In this document: positions 15,960 to 29,400 of the stretch, in pieces
Numbering within the stretch: the stretch's first letter is position 1
How the letters are laid out: every line of letters starts with the position of its first letter
NCBI GenBank assembly: GCA_963855995.1
Contig: OY979717.1
Location: forward strand, 9,978,001-10,042,000
Source: Muricea muricata
Taxonomy: Eukaryota > Cnidaria > Anthozoa > Malacalcyonacea > Plexauridae
Direction of reading: 5' to 3'
Length of the DNA: 64,000 nucleotides
Position numbers and translations under genes: made by a program
The notes under the pieces: generated by a model
Database searches by the model: none
What the model saw: only the letters and a program-made list of their open reading frames with translations
What the model was told of the DNA's origin: nothing

Positions 15960-18900
15960 CCCCCGTTCCTATATGGATTGATTCATTTGATTGAGAAAGA
16001 AGCGTTATTATGATTTTTTATGACTTGAAACACAACAACTGCACGGATGACGTTTTAAACACTTCCTGCTAAAAAGTACCCTGGGTCGAGCGGATTTCTG
16101 GGTAGCCAAAAAGATGACTTTTAACACAAATACAGTAATATATTGCATCAATTTGCTCTTTGTTTTGTTTTACATTATATGTAGCAAAAACATTTGCATG
16201 AATAGTGAGTTTCCTGCTCATCACCTTACGAACAATCTAAAAGGGGAAGTTTATGTCTCACTAAGTATAAAACCTCACTAAGAAATTCAGAATCTGTTTA
16301 TGTTTATCTATGAAGATCATGCACAGGACTGTAATTGTAAGGTAAGAAAATTCAACTACGAGATGCATTGATACAAAAATGAGATTGTCATGAGGTGATT
16401 GTTGCTAATAGATACCATGGCCAAGATCTGGAACCTCTACAAATTCAAACTTTTTGATATATCTTAACAGGATGAGATTCCCTTGATTCAAAACTTTCAC
16501 CTTTACTACTTCAAACGTTGTTCCAGTCAAAATTTTAAAAAGCTCTACAGTATATCTCTAAAACGGGAAAATGCCAATTGCAGAATTGCTCATGATGCAC
16601 TATGCAGTTTATTCAATACTGGTTGATAACGTTTTAAATAAGATTAACACTTCACCGCCTTTAATGTGATATCTATTACATTTGCAATTTTGTCGCTCAT
16701 ATTGCACATTTTACCATTGTCGATTTCAATAGATCGAAACACTGCCTCCAGTACACTGATTATCTACGATCCTGTTCAGGCTAACTTGAGAAATTTAGGT
16801 TCTTAAGTACACACGCTGAGTTTTAAAGACTTTTTGGCATACGTCAGTAATAGTCTTTAAGAGCTAGAGCCATTATTATTCAAAATTGTTTCGTTGCATG
16901 TCATGCAATGAAAATGCATGTGCATTTGATGAAAATATAAAATCTAAAAGCCTGCGACCTGTTATTTTTTAATTGACGATAGTGGTCGGCGGACTATTAA
17001 GTTTTCATTAGCTGCACGTAAAATGTCACAGCAGAGGTCGATACTTAAATGTATGCACTATGCAGTGCCCGTCAGAGACACAAAGAGCCACACATTAATT
17101 AGTACCTGCTCTATTAGCTCTGTTTATCTTCAATTGCAAATGAGTTACATGCTCTTAAGCTCTTGTTTGCGCAAAGCGAAACCAAAACAAGAAGAATTTA
17201 ACTTAACGTGCGTGATCAATTCACCATAACAAAAAAGATAACAGCATGTACATTTTACCAGAATGCATTGCGGCCAATGCAGAACGACTGAAAAAAGATG
17301 ACAAGAAAACAACGTATATAAGGACATAAAACTTTAACAAAAAAAAAGAAAATAAAAGTATATATGATTCTTTGGAAAAACCACGTAAATTTATCATCGC
17401 AAAGCTTTCGATCCACAAGCTCGGACCTTCATCAGTGCTAATAATGCGACTAATAGTTTGATTAAACTCACACGCCCTTAAATAGATAGAATGTCATGAT
17501 TTGTATGCTCGAGTGATTTGAATGGTTATTATTAAACGGTCAAATCAACTAAGTCAAATCTAACTAACAAAAAAAGTTTTAAATAACTCATACGCGCGCA
17601 AAGTAGACACTCAAATCAACTTTATCCATTACCCTATTGTTAGAATCAATCCATTTAGAAACGGGGTAGCCGTGGACGATCGGTGTGAACTTCCCTTTAA
17701 TTTCAAGAAGGAAAGAAACGAGAACGGAAAGTGTATATTCTTCTTTATGCTTAGGTTGTCCAAGCCCTATCATGTGATTGAGAGAGGAACAGCTAATGCA
17801 CTGTTATACGACTTCAGTGAAACACGACTTTTTACGGCTTTTCTGTGTTGCCAAAAAGATGAACTTTAAAACAAATGCAGTAATGTATTGCGTAAATTTT
17901 CCCTTTTTCGTTTTATATTATGTCATTTTACCTTAATATAAATAAATTATTAACTAATATAAGATTCCAAAAATAGCGAAACCATTTGCAAAAACAAATA
18001 TATTTATTGTTCAAATGAGTTTCTGGCTCATTACCTTACGAACGATTCAAAAGGGTAGAGTAAGTTTTACTAAGTGTAAAACGTCACTAAGAAATTCAGA
18101 ATCTGTTTATGTTTATCTATGAAGATCATGCACAGGACTGTAATTGTAAGGTAAGAAAATTCAACTACGAGATGCATGGATATAGAAATGAGATTATCAT
18201 GAGATGATTGTTACTAATAAATATATACCATGGCCAAGATCTGGAAACTCTACAAATTCAAAATTTTGATATTATCTGAATTCAACAGGATGAGATTCCC
18301 TTAATGCAAAACTTTCACCTTTACTACTTAAAACGTTGTTGCAGTCAAAATTTTAAAAAGCTCTACAGTATATCTCAAAAACGGGAAAATGCCAATTCCT
18401 CATGTTGTTCCTCATGATGCACCATGCAGTTTATTCAATATAGGTTGATAACGTTTTAAATAAGATTGACACTTCAGCGCCTTTAGTGTGATATCTATTA
18501 CATTTGCAATTTTGTCGCTCATATTGCACATTTTATCATTGTCGATTTCAATAGATCGAAACACTGCCTCCAAACAAGAACAATAATACACTGATTATCT
18601 ACGATCCTGTTCAGGCTAACTTGAGAAATTTAGGTTCTTAAGTACACACGCTGAGTTTTAAAGACTTTTTGGCATACGTCAGTAATAGTCCTTAAGAGCT
18701 AGAGCCATTATTATTCAAAATTGTTTCATTGCATGTCATGCAATGAAAATGCATGTGCATTTGATGAAAATATAAAATCTAAAAGCCTGCGACCTGTTAT
18801 TTTTTAATTCCCGATAGTGGTCGGCGGACTATTAAGTTTTCATTAGCTGCACGTAAAATGTCACAGCAGAGGTCGATACTTAAATGTATGCACTATGCAG

Positions 18901-21900
18901 TGCCCGTCAGAGACATAAGAGCCACACATTAATTAGCACCTGCTCTATCAGCTCTGTTTATCTTCAATTGCAAATGACTTACATGCTCTTAAGCTCTTGT
19001 TTGCGCAAAGCGAAACCAAAACAAGAAGAATTTAGCTTAACGTGCGTGATCAATTGACCATAACAAAAAAGATAACAGCATGTACATTTTACCTGAATGC
19101 ATTGCGGCCAATGCAAAACGACTGAAAAAAGATGACAAGAAAACAACTTAAGGACATAAAACTTCAACAAAAAAAAAAAGAAAATAAAAGTATATATGAT
19201 TCTTTGGAAAAACCACGTAAATTTATCATCGCAAAGCTTTCGATCCACAAGCTCGGACCTTCATCAGTGCTAATAATGCGACTAATAGTTTGATTAAACT
19301 CACACGCCCTTAAATAGATAGAATGTCATGATTTGTATGCGCAAGTGATTTGAATGGTTATTATTAAACGGTCAAATCAACTAAGTCAAATCTAACTAAC
19401 AAAAAAAGTTTTAAATAACTCATACGCGCGCAAAGTAGAAACTCAAATCAATTTTATCCATTACCCTATAGTTAGAATCAATCCATTTGGAAACGGGGTA
19501 ACAACAGGCAAAATTACTAGAGTGCCATGGACGATTGGTGTGAACTTCCCTTTAATATCAAGAAAAAAAGAAACGAGAAGGGAAAGTGCATATTCTTCTT
19601 TGTGCTTAGGTAGTCCAAGCCCTATCATGTGATTGAGAGAGGAGCAGCTAATGCATTGTTATATGACTTCAGTGAAACACGACTTTTTACGGCTTTTCTG
19701 TGTTGCCAAAAAGATGAACTTTAAAACAAATGCAGTAATGCATTGCGTAAATTTGACCTTTTTCGTTTTACATTATGTCGTTTTACCTTAATATAAATAA
19801 ATTAACTAAGATTCCAAAAATAGCGAAACCATTTGCAAAAATAAATACCTGTATATTTATTGGGTACGATTCAAAAGGGTAGTGGAAGTTTTACTAAGTA
19901 TAATTAAAACGTCACTAAGAAATTCAGAATCTGTTTATGTTTATCTATGAAGATCATGCACAGGACTGTAATTGTAAGGTAAGAAAATTCAACTACGAGA
20001 TGCATGGATATAGAAATGAGATTATCATGAGATGATTGTTGCTAATAGATACCATGGCCAAGATCTGGAAACTCCACAAATTCAAAATTTTGATATATCT
20101 GAATTCAACAGGATGAGATTCCCTTAATGCAAAACTTTCACCTTTATTACCTAAAACGTTCTTCCAGTCAAAATTTTAAAATGCTCTACAATTGCTCATG
20201 ATGCACTATCCAGTTTATTCAATATAGGTTGATAACGTTTTAAATAAGATTGACACTTCAGCGCCTTTAGTGTGATATCTATTACATTTGCAATTTTGTC
20301 GCTCATATTGCACATTTTACCATTGTCGATTTCAATAGATCGAAACACTGCCTCCAGACAAGAACAATAATACACTGATTATATACGATCCTGTTCAGGC
20401 TAACTTGAGAAATTTAGGTTCTTAAGTACACACGCTGAGTTTTAAAGACTTTTTGGCATACGTCAGTAATAGTCCTTGTGAGAGCGATTTTAGTTAAGAC
20501 AGGAGATTTGTTGACATTTTTTGCGTAGCTGCGTGGTCGCCAAGGGTACGTATCCCTGGATTTCCGGGGAGACTGGGGCGGGCAAGGTGGCGACGAAAAA
20601 ACGTACAAAGAACGTTTTGCATGTTTTTAGAAAAGTTATAGTTTTATATGGTTTTGTTTGAATAAATATTTGGAACCAGCGCACATGTAGTTCGAATCTA
20701 CAGTCCTTAAGAGCTAGAGCCATTATTCAAAATTGTTTCATTGCATGTCATGAAAATGCATGTGCATTTGATGAAAATATAAAATCTAAAAGCCTGCGAC
20801 CTGTTATTTTTTAATTCACGATAGTGGTCGGCGGACTATTAAGTTTTCATTAGCTGCACGTAAAATGTCACAGCAGAGGTGATACTTAAATGTAGCACAA
20901 TGCAGTGCCCGTCAGAGACATAAGAGCCACAAATTAATCAGCACCTGCTCTATCAGCTCTGTTTATCTTCAATTGCAAATGAATTACATGCTTTTAAGCT
21001 CTTGTTTGCGCAAAGCGAAACCAAAACAAGAAGAATTTAGCTTAACGTGCGTGATCAATTGACCTCAACAAAGAAGATGACAGCACGTACACTTTACCAG
21101 AATGCATTGCGGCCATCTAGCAAAAACGACTGAAAAAAGATGACAAGAAAACAACCTAAGGACATAAAACTTTAACAAAAAGACAGAAAATAAAAGTATG
21201 ATTTTCTGGAAACACCACGTAAATTTATCATCGCAACGCTTCCGATGCACAAGCTTGGATCTTCATCAGTGCTAATAATGCGACTAATTTGATTAAACTC
21301 ACACGCCCTTAAATAGATAAAATGACATGATTTGTATGCGCAAGTGATTTGAATGGTTATTATTAAACGGTCAAACCAACTAAGTCAAATCTAACTAACA
21401 AAAAGGTTTTAAATAACTCATACGCGCGCAAAGTAGAAACTCAAATCAATTTTATCCATTACCCTATAGTTAGAACCAATCCATTTAGAAACGGGGTAAC
21501 AACGGGCAAAATTACTAGAGTGCCGTGGACGATTGGTGTGAACTTCCCCTTAATACCAAGAAGAAAAGAAACGAGAAGGGAAAGTTTATACTCTTCTTTA
21601 TACTAAGGTAGTCCAACCCCTATCATGTGATTGAGAAAGGAGTGGGTAATGCATTGTTATATACGGTAACTTCAGTGAAACACGACTTTTCACGGCTTTT
21701 CTGTGTTGCCAAAAAGATGAACTTTAAAACAAATGCAGTAATGTATTGCGTAAATTTGCCCTGTTTCGTTTTATATTATGTCGTTTTACCTTAATATAAC
21801 TAAATTATTAACTAAGATACCAAAAATAGGAAAACATTTGCATAAATAAATATATTTATTGCTCAAATGAGTTTCTTGCTCATTACCTTACGAACGATTC

Positions 21901-23045
21901 AAAAGGGAAGTATAAGTTTCACTAATTATAATTTAAAAACGTCACTCGGAAGTTCAGAATCTGTTTATCTATCAAGATCATGCACAGGACTGTAATTGCA
22001 AGGTAAGGAAATTCAGCTACGAATTGCATGGATATAGAAATGAGATTATCATGAGATGATTGTTGCCAATAGATACCATGGCCAAGATCTGGAACCTTTA
22101 CAAATTCAAACTTTTTTGATATATCTCAACAGGATGAGATTTCCTTAATTCAAAACATTTACCTTTTTTACCTAAAACGTTCTTCCAGTCAAAATTTCAA
22201 AAAGCTCTACAGTATATCTCAAAACCGGAAAATGCCAATTGCTCATGATGCACTATGCAAGATCTGGAACCTCTACAAATTCAAACTTTTTGATATATCT
22301 CAACAGGATGAGATTTCCTTAATTCAAAACATTTACCTTTATTACCTAAAAATAATGTTCTTCCAGTCAAAATTTTAAAAAGCTCTACAGTATATCTCAA
22401 AAACGGGAAAATGCCAATAGCTCATGATGCACTATGCAGTTTATTAAACTAAGGTTGATAACGACGATAGTCAAAAACAAATGTTGACGAAAATATAGTT
22501 TTAAATAAGATTAACACTTAGACAGCTTTAGTGTGATACTTATTACATTTGCAATCATTCTTTTGTCGCTCATATTGCACATTTTACCATTGTCGATTTC
22601 AATAGATCGAAAGACTGCCTCCAAACAAGAACAATAATACAATTATATACGAGAAATATTTAGGTTCTTAAGTTACATACGTAGAGATTTTTATGTCAGT
22701 AATACTCCTTAAGAGCTGGGGCCATTATTCAAAATTGTTTTATTGTATATATATATGGATTTGATAAAAATGTAAAATCTAAAAGCCTGCTTCCTGTAAT
22801 TTTTTAGTTTACACAGGGGTCGGCGGACTATTAAGTTTTCATTAGCTGCACGTAAAATGTCACAGCAGTGGTCGATACATAAACTATTTAGTGCCCATTA
22901 GAGGTATATACAGGCCACAAATTGATTAACACCTGCTCAATTAGCTTTTTTATCTTCAGTTGCGAATGAATTGCATGCTCTTAAGCTCTTGTTTGCGCAA
23001 AGCAAAACCAAAACAAGAATTTAACTTAACGTACGTAGTCAATAG
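15960..23045. repeat. Tandem array of a non-coding repeat of about 1.8 kb, four copies
   Basis: Markers recur in order. CAGGACTGTAATTG occurs near 16324, 18133, 19960 and 21984. TCATCAGTGCTAATAATGCG occurs near 17430, 19263 and 21263. The spacing is about 1.8 kb, or 2.0 kb where 20478-20701 is inserted. Copy 4 ends raggedly near 23045 and contains a small internal duplication of about 180 bp (about 22075-22440). No frame is conserved between copies, so the unit is judged non-coding. Diverged dispersed copies occur at about 33930-36570 and 58440-60660. The class is unknown. Confidence 0.88.
20478..20701. mobile_element. SINE-like 224-bp insertion in repeat copy 3
   Basis: Absent from the other three array copies and flanked by the perfect 7-bp duplication AGTCCTT (20471-20477 and 20702-20708). 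It contains a GC-rich part and ends AGTTCGAATCTAC, which resembles a Pol III box B, but a box A at normal spacing is not evident. It has no coding capacity. Confidence 0.75.
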
Positions 23046-24240
23046 ACTATACTACAGTACAAGATGTTTGTTTGACTGTCATTTTGGATTGATTATCAAA
23101 TGCCGCTTGTCAAATTATTCCACAAAATATACAGTAAATATCTCAAATGGAATGTGTCCATCCATGTATGTGTTGATATTTGATTGTTTGTTTTCACATT
23201 ATATGGCAAAAGTCTGTGCTGTATTATTCCAAATGTAGCAGCTAGTGCTTTGTTTATTCTGCTGCATGGTCTTTTATTTATAATGCTTCAAGTTCCACAT
23301 ATATGAGTATTCCATATGACACGGCAACATAACTGTCAACATCATATTTATTGTATTTCCAGTAACATTGTATTGCTGTAACATTGGGTGCAACGCATAC
23401 ATGTGTGTTGAACGTTAGTTCACAAATCTAGATCGGTAATGTCCCAATGTAACTTTTAACAATATTGGTGCATTTTTGTTCCACTGTTTTTTTCCAATGT
23501 CTCACCATGTTCCATACATATGTCATTGAGTATTCCACATGACACGTAGCAACATAACTGCAACACTGTAACATTGGTTGTGTCCCATATACATGTGAAT
23601 TTTAGTACTTTACATAGCTCCTTCGCCATTCACTAAAATGAAAAAGCAAGAAAACAAAATTAGAATTGAAAGAAGCTCTGTTAAAAATTGAAGTGGTCAG
23701 GAACAAAATTTAAAACTAGACCAAACATGAAAACACATATATACCTGTTAATATGAGTATATATTCAATCTTTTGCATATATGGTTGGAATGTCCAATAA
23801 TATGGACCAACCATACACTAAAGATATCACAGCAATTACTATCAACACAGGTGGTTTACCATACTGCAGCATCTGCAATATAGCATTACATGATTGGTTT
23901 AATATCCATACTCAACTTGCCACAAAAAACGTCAATTTGATGTTTCTTTTCCATACCCACCCACCCACCCACCCTAGAAACGTCAATCCGTGGCAACAAC
24001 AAAAAACAAGGTGAATACTGGATTTTTTATTATGTTTCCTTCAATATAAATATATGACTTTGAATATGCTGCATTATCTTGTATAAAAGCAATTAAGTAT
24101 TTACAGTAACATGTACATACTATGATAAACAACATTAAAAAAACATTTCACGAAGAGGAAAATACCACTTTTTATAACTATAAAGCATTGCTGTAAAAAT
24201 TACAAGTAAAGTCATCCATTTCAGTTTGGTTCTCGTCCTG
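23046..24240. other. Non-coding stretch
   Basis: No supported gene. It contains loosely repeated ATTCCACATAT- and GTAACATTG-like phrases (23290-23600) and a short (CCCA)n run at about 23955-23975. Confidence 0.5.
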
Positions 24241-24288
24241 GGTTACACAATAGATGTGGTACCATTCCGAACATATTTCACACTGGAC

Positions 24289-27200
24289 TCAGTTAATACT
24301 TTTAACGGTAATTTTGTTAATGATACACTCAGGTGCTGAACAATCTTCTTCTTGGTGGTTGTCTGCATCATCTTCGCCTTCAATCATTGCATTTGCTCTG
24401 AGCATATCTAGTATGGTACGGGCCTTGGTCCTCCGCGAAGGAGTTTCGGCAATCTTACGTTTAATTCCTTGATCTCTTCGCGTGTGTTTCTTTTTCTTGT
24501 TGTGACGATTGAGAGATGATAAACGTCTAAACGAAGCTTCGCAGACGTTACAAACAGAGCTTCTTGGCTTTTGTTGCTGAACTCTTTGGCGGCGGTGAAA
24601 TAATGAATGGTGCATGGCGTTTCCTTTAGTAGCTCGGACAGTGATCGCATTATGCCAAATCATCCTTTACAACACTTGGCTGACCACTACTACCAAAAAC
24701 ATGCTCAACTTTAATAGACGACTGCAGAAACGTGTCATAATGACCACAAGAAGTTGTTATGACAAGGTTGCTAAACTTATGCAAATCACGGATTGGGCAT
24801 TTCAGAAAGGTTTTTACAGTCTCGTAGTCATTAAACAGCAGTTGGTCGCTATTAGTCTTCGCGATTTTGGTATACACGTCATGACTATCGAAACAAGCAC
24901 CTTCCTAGTGTGATTTTAAATCTGTCATTGCCTTATCAAATACAGTTTTCTCTTTTTCCACCAGTTCTTCGGCACTTAGATTATTCTGCTGAATGGGACT
25001 AGATCAAATACCATAAACATTCACATAAACTAGAAAGTTTTCCCATTGGAAAGGTATAGCAAGTTGTTTTAAAATGTCCAACGTCTATACATGTTGTTTT
25101 GATTTCGGGGATACTTTTCTTTCCATATATTTGCAATAGAAACGTACTTGATAATTTGTTGCTCATTAAAGACCAAAAATGTTCCATTGGATTGAAGGCA
25201 GAGTACCTTGCTGCATACGTAAACACTGCCAAAACATCCAGGTTAAGACTTTTGAACAAGCGATAAAGAAAAAGTTGATTCAAAACAGACGAGGTACTAA
25301 AATCTGGTCCACTGTCGGAGACAAGCAGAAAGCTATTGCGTGATGATGTGTCCATTTCTGATCTTAGGAGGGAATACAAATCTGTGACATGAGTAAAAAT
25401 GTTGGAGTGGTTGTACTTGCTGGATCGGACGAGTAATGAAGCTGATCCAGTGTGAGGCGTTGATAGGTGTGTTCTTCCAAGCTTAGCGTATTTAAGGCTT
25501 TGTTGCTCTAGCCCGTTAATAACGCTGAAAGGACTTGTGCTTTCATGTTTGAAAGTGACAGATTCGAACGTATTATGATTGTGTTGCAAAACATACAAAG
25601 GCCTTCCGTCGACACTTTTCTTTGCTTTAATTACTGTGTGTTGGTTGGCATCTTTAAAAACAACAATGTCCGCTAAAAATAGATTTGAAGCTGCCTGTAA
25701 TTCACTTATCTCACTTTGAGAATGGACATCTTTGTCAGATAGATCTTTCTTTGCCTCACTGGCAATTTCATCTACGATCTTTTCGCAAGTGGCGCTAATG
25801 TTAAGATGAATCTTAAATTGATGAGCCAGCACATCACAGAGTGATCTTTTAACTCCTGTGACTTGCATGTTTTGGAACTTTTCATTGACTAGAATGCCTG
25901 CGCATTCTTTGTTGTAAATAGAAGATAATGTGTCTTCAGGAATAACATTGGTTTTTGGCTCCAAGAACATGTATCTGGAGGTTCCTAGAAGATAACCAGG
26001 AACTGGGAAATCGTACTCGCTTAAGTTTGGTTGGTCGTTCACAGGTAAGAATGTTTTGATTTGGTGGTAGCGAGAAACAGCAGGTGCTCCCACTTTTATT
26101 TTAGACATGTTGTCAATGGAAAGTATACCAATTTCTTTGTGAAAAAGACTGGCAAGCTCTCTGCGATATTTATTTCTCGCGAAAAGGTAATGTGCATCTT
26201 CGTGATATTCTTGATATGTATTTGATTTCCCCCCAACTCTTGCATTAACATGCCCTTTATAACGCGAACTTGCGTTGAAATTGCTGCATGGGAGCATGAA
26301 ACAGACGCCGTATGGTGGACAGGAAAATAGTGTGATCCTTTAACTCGGGAATAACTCTGAATAAGTGTTCTCAAATTTGGAAAGCTGTTACCCCAGAAGA
26401 GTTACCAGTATCTGATCGGCGACGGCATTGTGCAGCAAATCCTTGTTGTTTTATGAACTCTGTTGTAATATCGACAATTTTCGGAAATTTGGAAACCAAG
26501 GAGGGCTGACCCATTTTGTTGGTATTTTCATTTTTTTTTATCAACAACATCATGGGTATCGTTGAAAATCTCAGAAGCTTCTGGACTTCCTAGCTCTTCT
26601 TGGGGTAAAAACAGAAGCTAGCGTTTCAAATATTCCTGGAGAGTAATTGAATACGTGGATATTGGTAAAACATGCAGTATCTTTGTTGCACACATACATA
26701 ACTGGGAAAAGCTTAACAAGAGATTCAATTACCTCCGAATTTATTTGCAACTCCATTCGGTGGGACACGATATTGGTGCTTATAATGTTCGCTACACGAA
26801 TTAGCTCTGATGTCTCAATAGAAAATTGGTTGGTATTTGAATTTTGCATGTCAATTAGTGTCTCAAACACTTGATTCCATGTCAATTTACTGTCATTTTC
26901 ACAACTCAGCAATTCGTTCTTCTGTCCTTCTAAAGATTGATGTATATGAGGATGAGCATTTTTTTCTGTTGGGATATTCGGCGGTTCAACGCATATATTA
27001 GAGATCGATCAGTAATTAAACTAGTTGATGTTGCACAAGCAGTAAGAAATTGCGAAATGATCTCTGCTTTTCTCACGTAACTTCTTGACAATGCAAAAGA
27101 ATTCATTGTATCGTCAATTTTGATATCCGTTATTCTATTTACTATCTCCAAGATAAGAGACGTTTGTGTCTGGATGCTCTCTAAATCATCTCTTAGTTTT

Positions 27201-27597
27201 GATGCTTTTGAGCAGGCAGCACCAAAGGTGTACTCTTTTTTCAACTCAACAAAAGTTTTCCATTTGTATGATAGGTTTGTAGCAGCTTGCATGCAAAAAT
27301 TGGGGACCTTTAAAAACATGATTATCAAAATATTTTTCGAAACCAATATTTCGCAGGAACTCTTTAATTAATACTAACTCGTTTGATTGCAAGAAAGTGT
27401 TTTGAAGGGCATGGTGCGCGTTGGCTGTTATATAAGTCAACATTGGAGAACTTGCAATTGTCAATAGATTCTTGCGATTCCTGTTTTAGAGATGTAGGAC
27501 GACTTGTGATTGTAGATGTTGTATTTGTCGATTTTTGTGCCTCTGTGAAATATCTGTTAATCCTCATAGGATTGTTTTTGGGTGCGGGAGCACTCAA
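24289..27597 (-). pseudogene. Decayed DDE transposase-like gene with C-terminal C2H2 finger
   Basis: The longest open block (24999-26297) holds a likely catalytic core: SIDNMSKIKVG near residue 60, VSDSGPDF near 327 and NPMEHFW near 369, matching the D, D and E positions of a widespread invertebrate DDE transposase-like family in which SRYHQ and a GPD motif are typical. Upstream blocks in other frames (26371-26553, 26571-26912, 26930-27346, 27246-27464, 27364-27597) read as its N-terminal region. Downstream blocks (24650-24877 and 24289-24663) read as its C-terminus, ending in a finger with CNVCEASFRRL and RHNKKKKH. At least five frame changes, with no consistent splice sites, indicate decay. 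No terminal repeats were found, so the element limits are unknown. Domestication is an alternative. Confidence 0.62.
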
Positions 27598-27639
27598 AAA
27601 TTCAACTCTTTTGTCGTGTTTGCCCGCGTGCAGGTAATG

Positions 27640-28770
27640 ACACCACCTGAGCGATGGAAAATTAGGTAGTTGTTGTTCATTGTAAAAGAGTTGAGACCAC
27701 GTTGCTTACGACGTTGAAGGAAATTTAAGCTATATTTTAAAGATTAAAAGTTAATTTGTTTAATTGTGCGAGTTACTCAGGGAGGCAGGGTAATTCCCCA
27801 CACTTTCAGTTTCAGTTAAGTTTTTCTACTCTGGCAATTCCTTTTTATGAAAGTTTGCTTTGTTTCAAAAATGTTTTTGCGTTCGCACCATTTCTTGTTG
27901 ACAAATTTTTCCTACGTCATCCTTGGCGATGCCGTCAACCTTGCATTCTTTGACTTTGAATGAGCATTTAGCAAAGACATTTTAAACGGTTTATCTTTTA
28001 TATAATAAAAACTGTGTGTTTGGACTGACAACAATGAACAAAAAAAGGCGGGAATTTTCCTCGCTAACCGTGAAATTGCGGGCGAACATTGACCGAAAAC
28101 CTCATATACAATCGATGATTGTTTTTTGCATGGTGGCACTAAATTTTATTATCGAAAACAAAACAACTAAGAACTTATGAGAGCATACCTTTGTAAAATC
28201 TCAGAAAGAAAGCCAAGAAACACCTTACAAACCGCCCAATATTATTCAGAACTTTCAACAAACTGCCTTCGAACGAACAAAGCACGATGCATTGAATTTG
28301 TAGCGCTACCATAAACTCCATACGTCATGAGTTATATTGTTCAACTTTAGAGCATTGTCGGTAAAATTAAAATACTTTTAAGGGTTAGTGTTTAATTTGT
28401 AAGCTCGTGACGTCAAAATACGTCATATTCGCTGACCAAACACAGCCAGTCACCCAGCCAGCCAGATTTTTTAAGCCTACAAAGCTCTACGTTGCTGTGC
28501 AATGTAGACGCAAAAACGTATGGAAGTTGCAACTTTTTACATCTTCTGTAAAAGAAACAATATTAATTGGACTTGTGCATTCCTTGTAGACTCAGGCAGG
28601 ATGTTCGGCCAGGTTTATAGTCCTTGGGAGCGGGCTACAACATGTCACCATGGTTCCCAGGTCTCTCTTTTCCTACTTCTTACACGGGTAGCACTTTCCT
28701 TAGTATCTTCGCTGTCCCCAACAATGTTGTTTTTTGGAGAACTTCCAACCTCACGTTCACGCCCATTCGT
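27640..28770. other. Non-coding stretch, nothing recognised
   Basis: No reading frame with recognisable content on either strand. Confidence 0.45.
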
Positions 28771-28771
28771 T

Positions 28772-29400
28772 TCATGTATTCCCCGAAGTTAACTGAGACA
28801 GCTCCAAGCGCGCAATAACAACTGGAACTTCAATAACTTTTTGCATGCGCCAGACCTTTGCAACTTCATCTTTCAAAAACTGGTACTTCTCTACCTTTTC
28901 GTGTTCCTTATCTTTCATCCTATCATCACATAGGATGGCAATATCAATTATACCAGCCTCAATTTTCCGTTCACACTGGACTGTGAAATCCCACAATATC
29001 TTGAAATGTTCACTTTCCATCACCCCCTCTGGCTTTTGTTCGTGCCATTTATTAGCTCTTTCCAATCCACATTAACCACAAAGTTGCCAATAGATATACC
29101 GTTCCACGTTATCATGTCTTCCTTAACATTCTGTCAGCGCCAGCTTACCGCACTCATCCACCACATGGGCCACCATTTCACCCTTGCTTCAGCACATTCT
29201 GCACAGAGGAGATTCCATTGTGCGATCAATGTGAAATCTCGTATAATTTTTCTCAACGCTTGTTCCTGGGCACTACATATCAGGGCCTCAATACATCCTT
29301 TTAAATCTTTCTTTGCAATACACTGCCACGTCATATCCCAGTCAATACCTTCCTTTCCTTTCCTCTCACATACTGCCCATGCATTCTTTTTTCCTTCCAT
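28772..29400 (-). pseudogene. 3' end of an R2-like (restriction-type endonuclease) LINE
   Basis: Two minus-strand blocks carry the C-terminal part of a non-LTR retrotransposon polyprotein common in invertebrates and fish. 29134-29400 has DMTWQCIAKKDLK, AQEQALRK and a degraded zinc-knuckle region with CAEC. 28772-29065 has WHEQKPEGV, KILWDFTVQCER, the endonuclease-like IIDIAILCDD and the segment EKVEKYQFLKDEVAKVW. The frames are not continuous and the canonical PxD of the active site is altered (ILCDD). The reverse transcriptase part is missing, so this is a 5'-truncated relic. Confidence 0.72.

Noticed and set aside
20660..20700. tRNA gene suggested by AGTTCGAATC
   Set aside because: No acceptor-stem pairing or box A at tRNA spacing; kept only as a SINE-like hint.
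22960..23238. 92-codon frame at the end of the repeat array
   Set aside because: The equivalent frame is interrupted in the other array copies, so it is not conserved.
23781..24014. 77-codon frame with a CSIC motif
   Set aside because: Too short, no recognised domain, in otherwise non-coding DNA.
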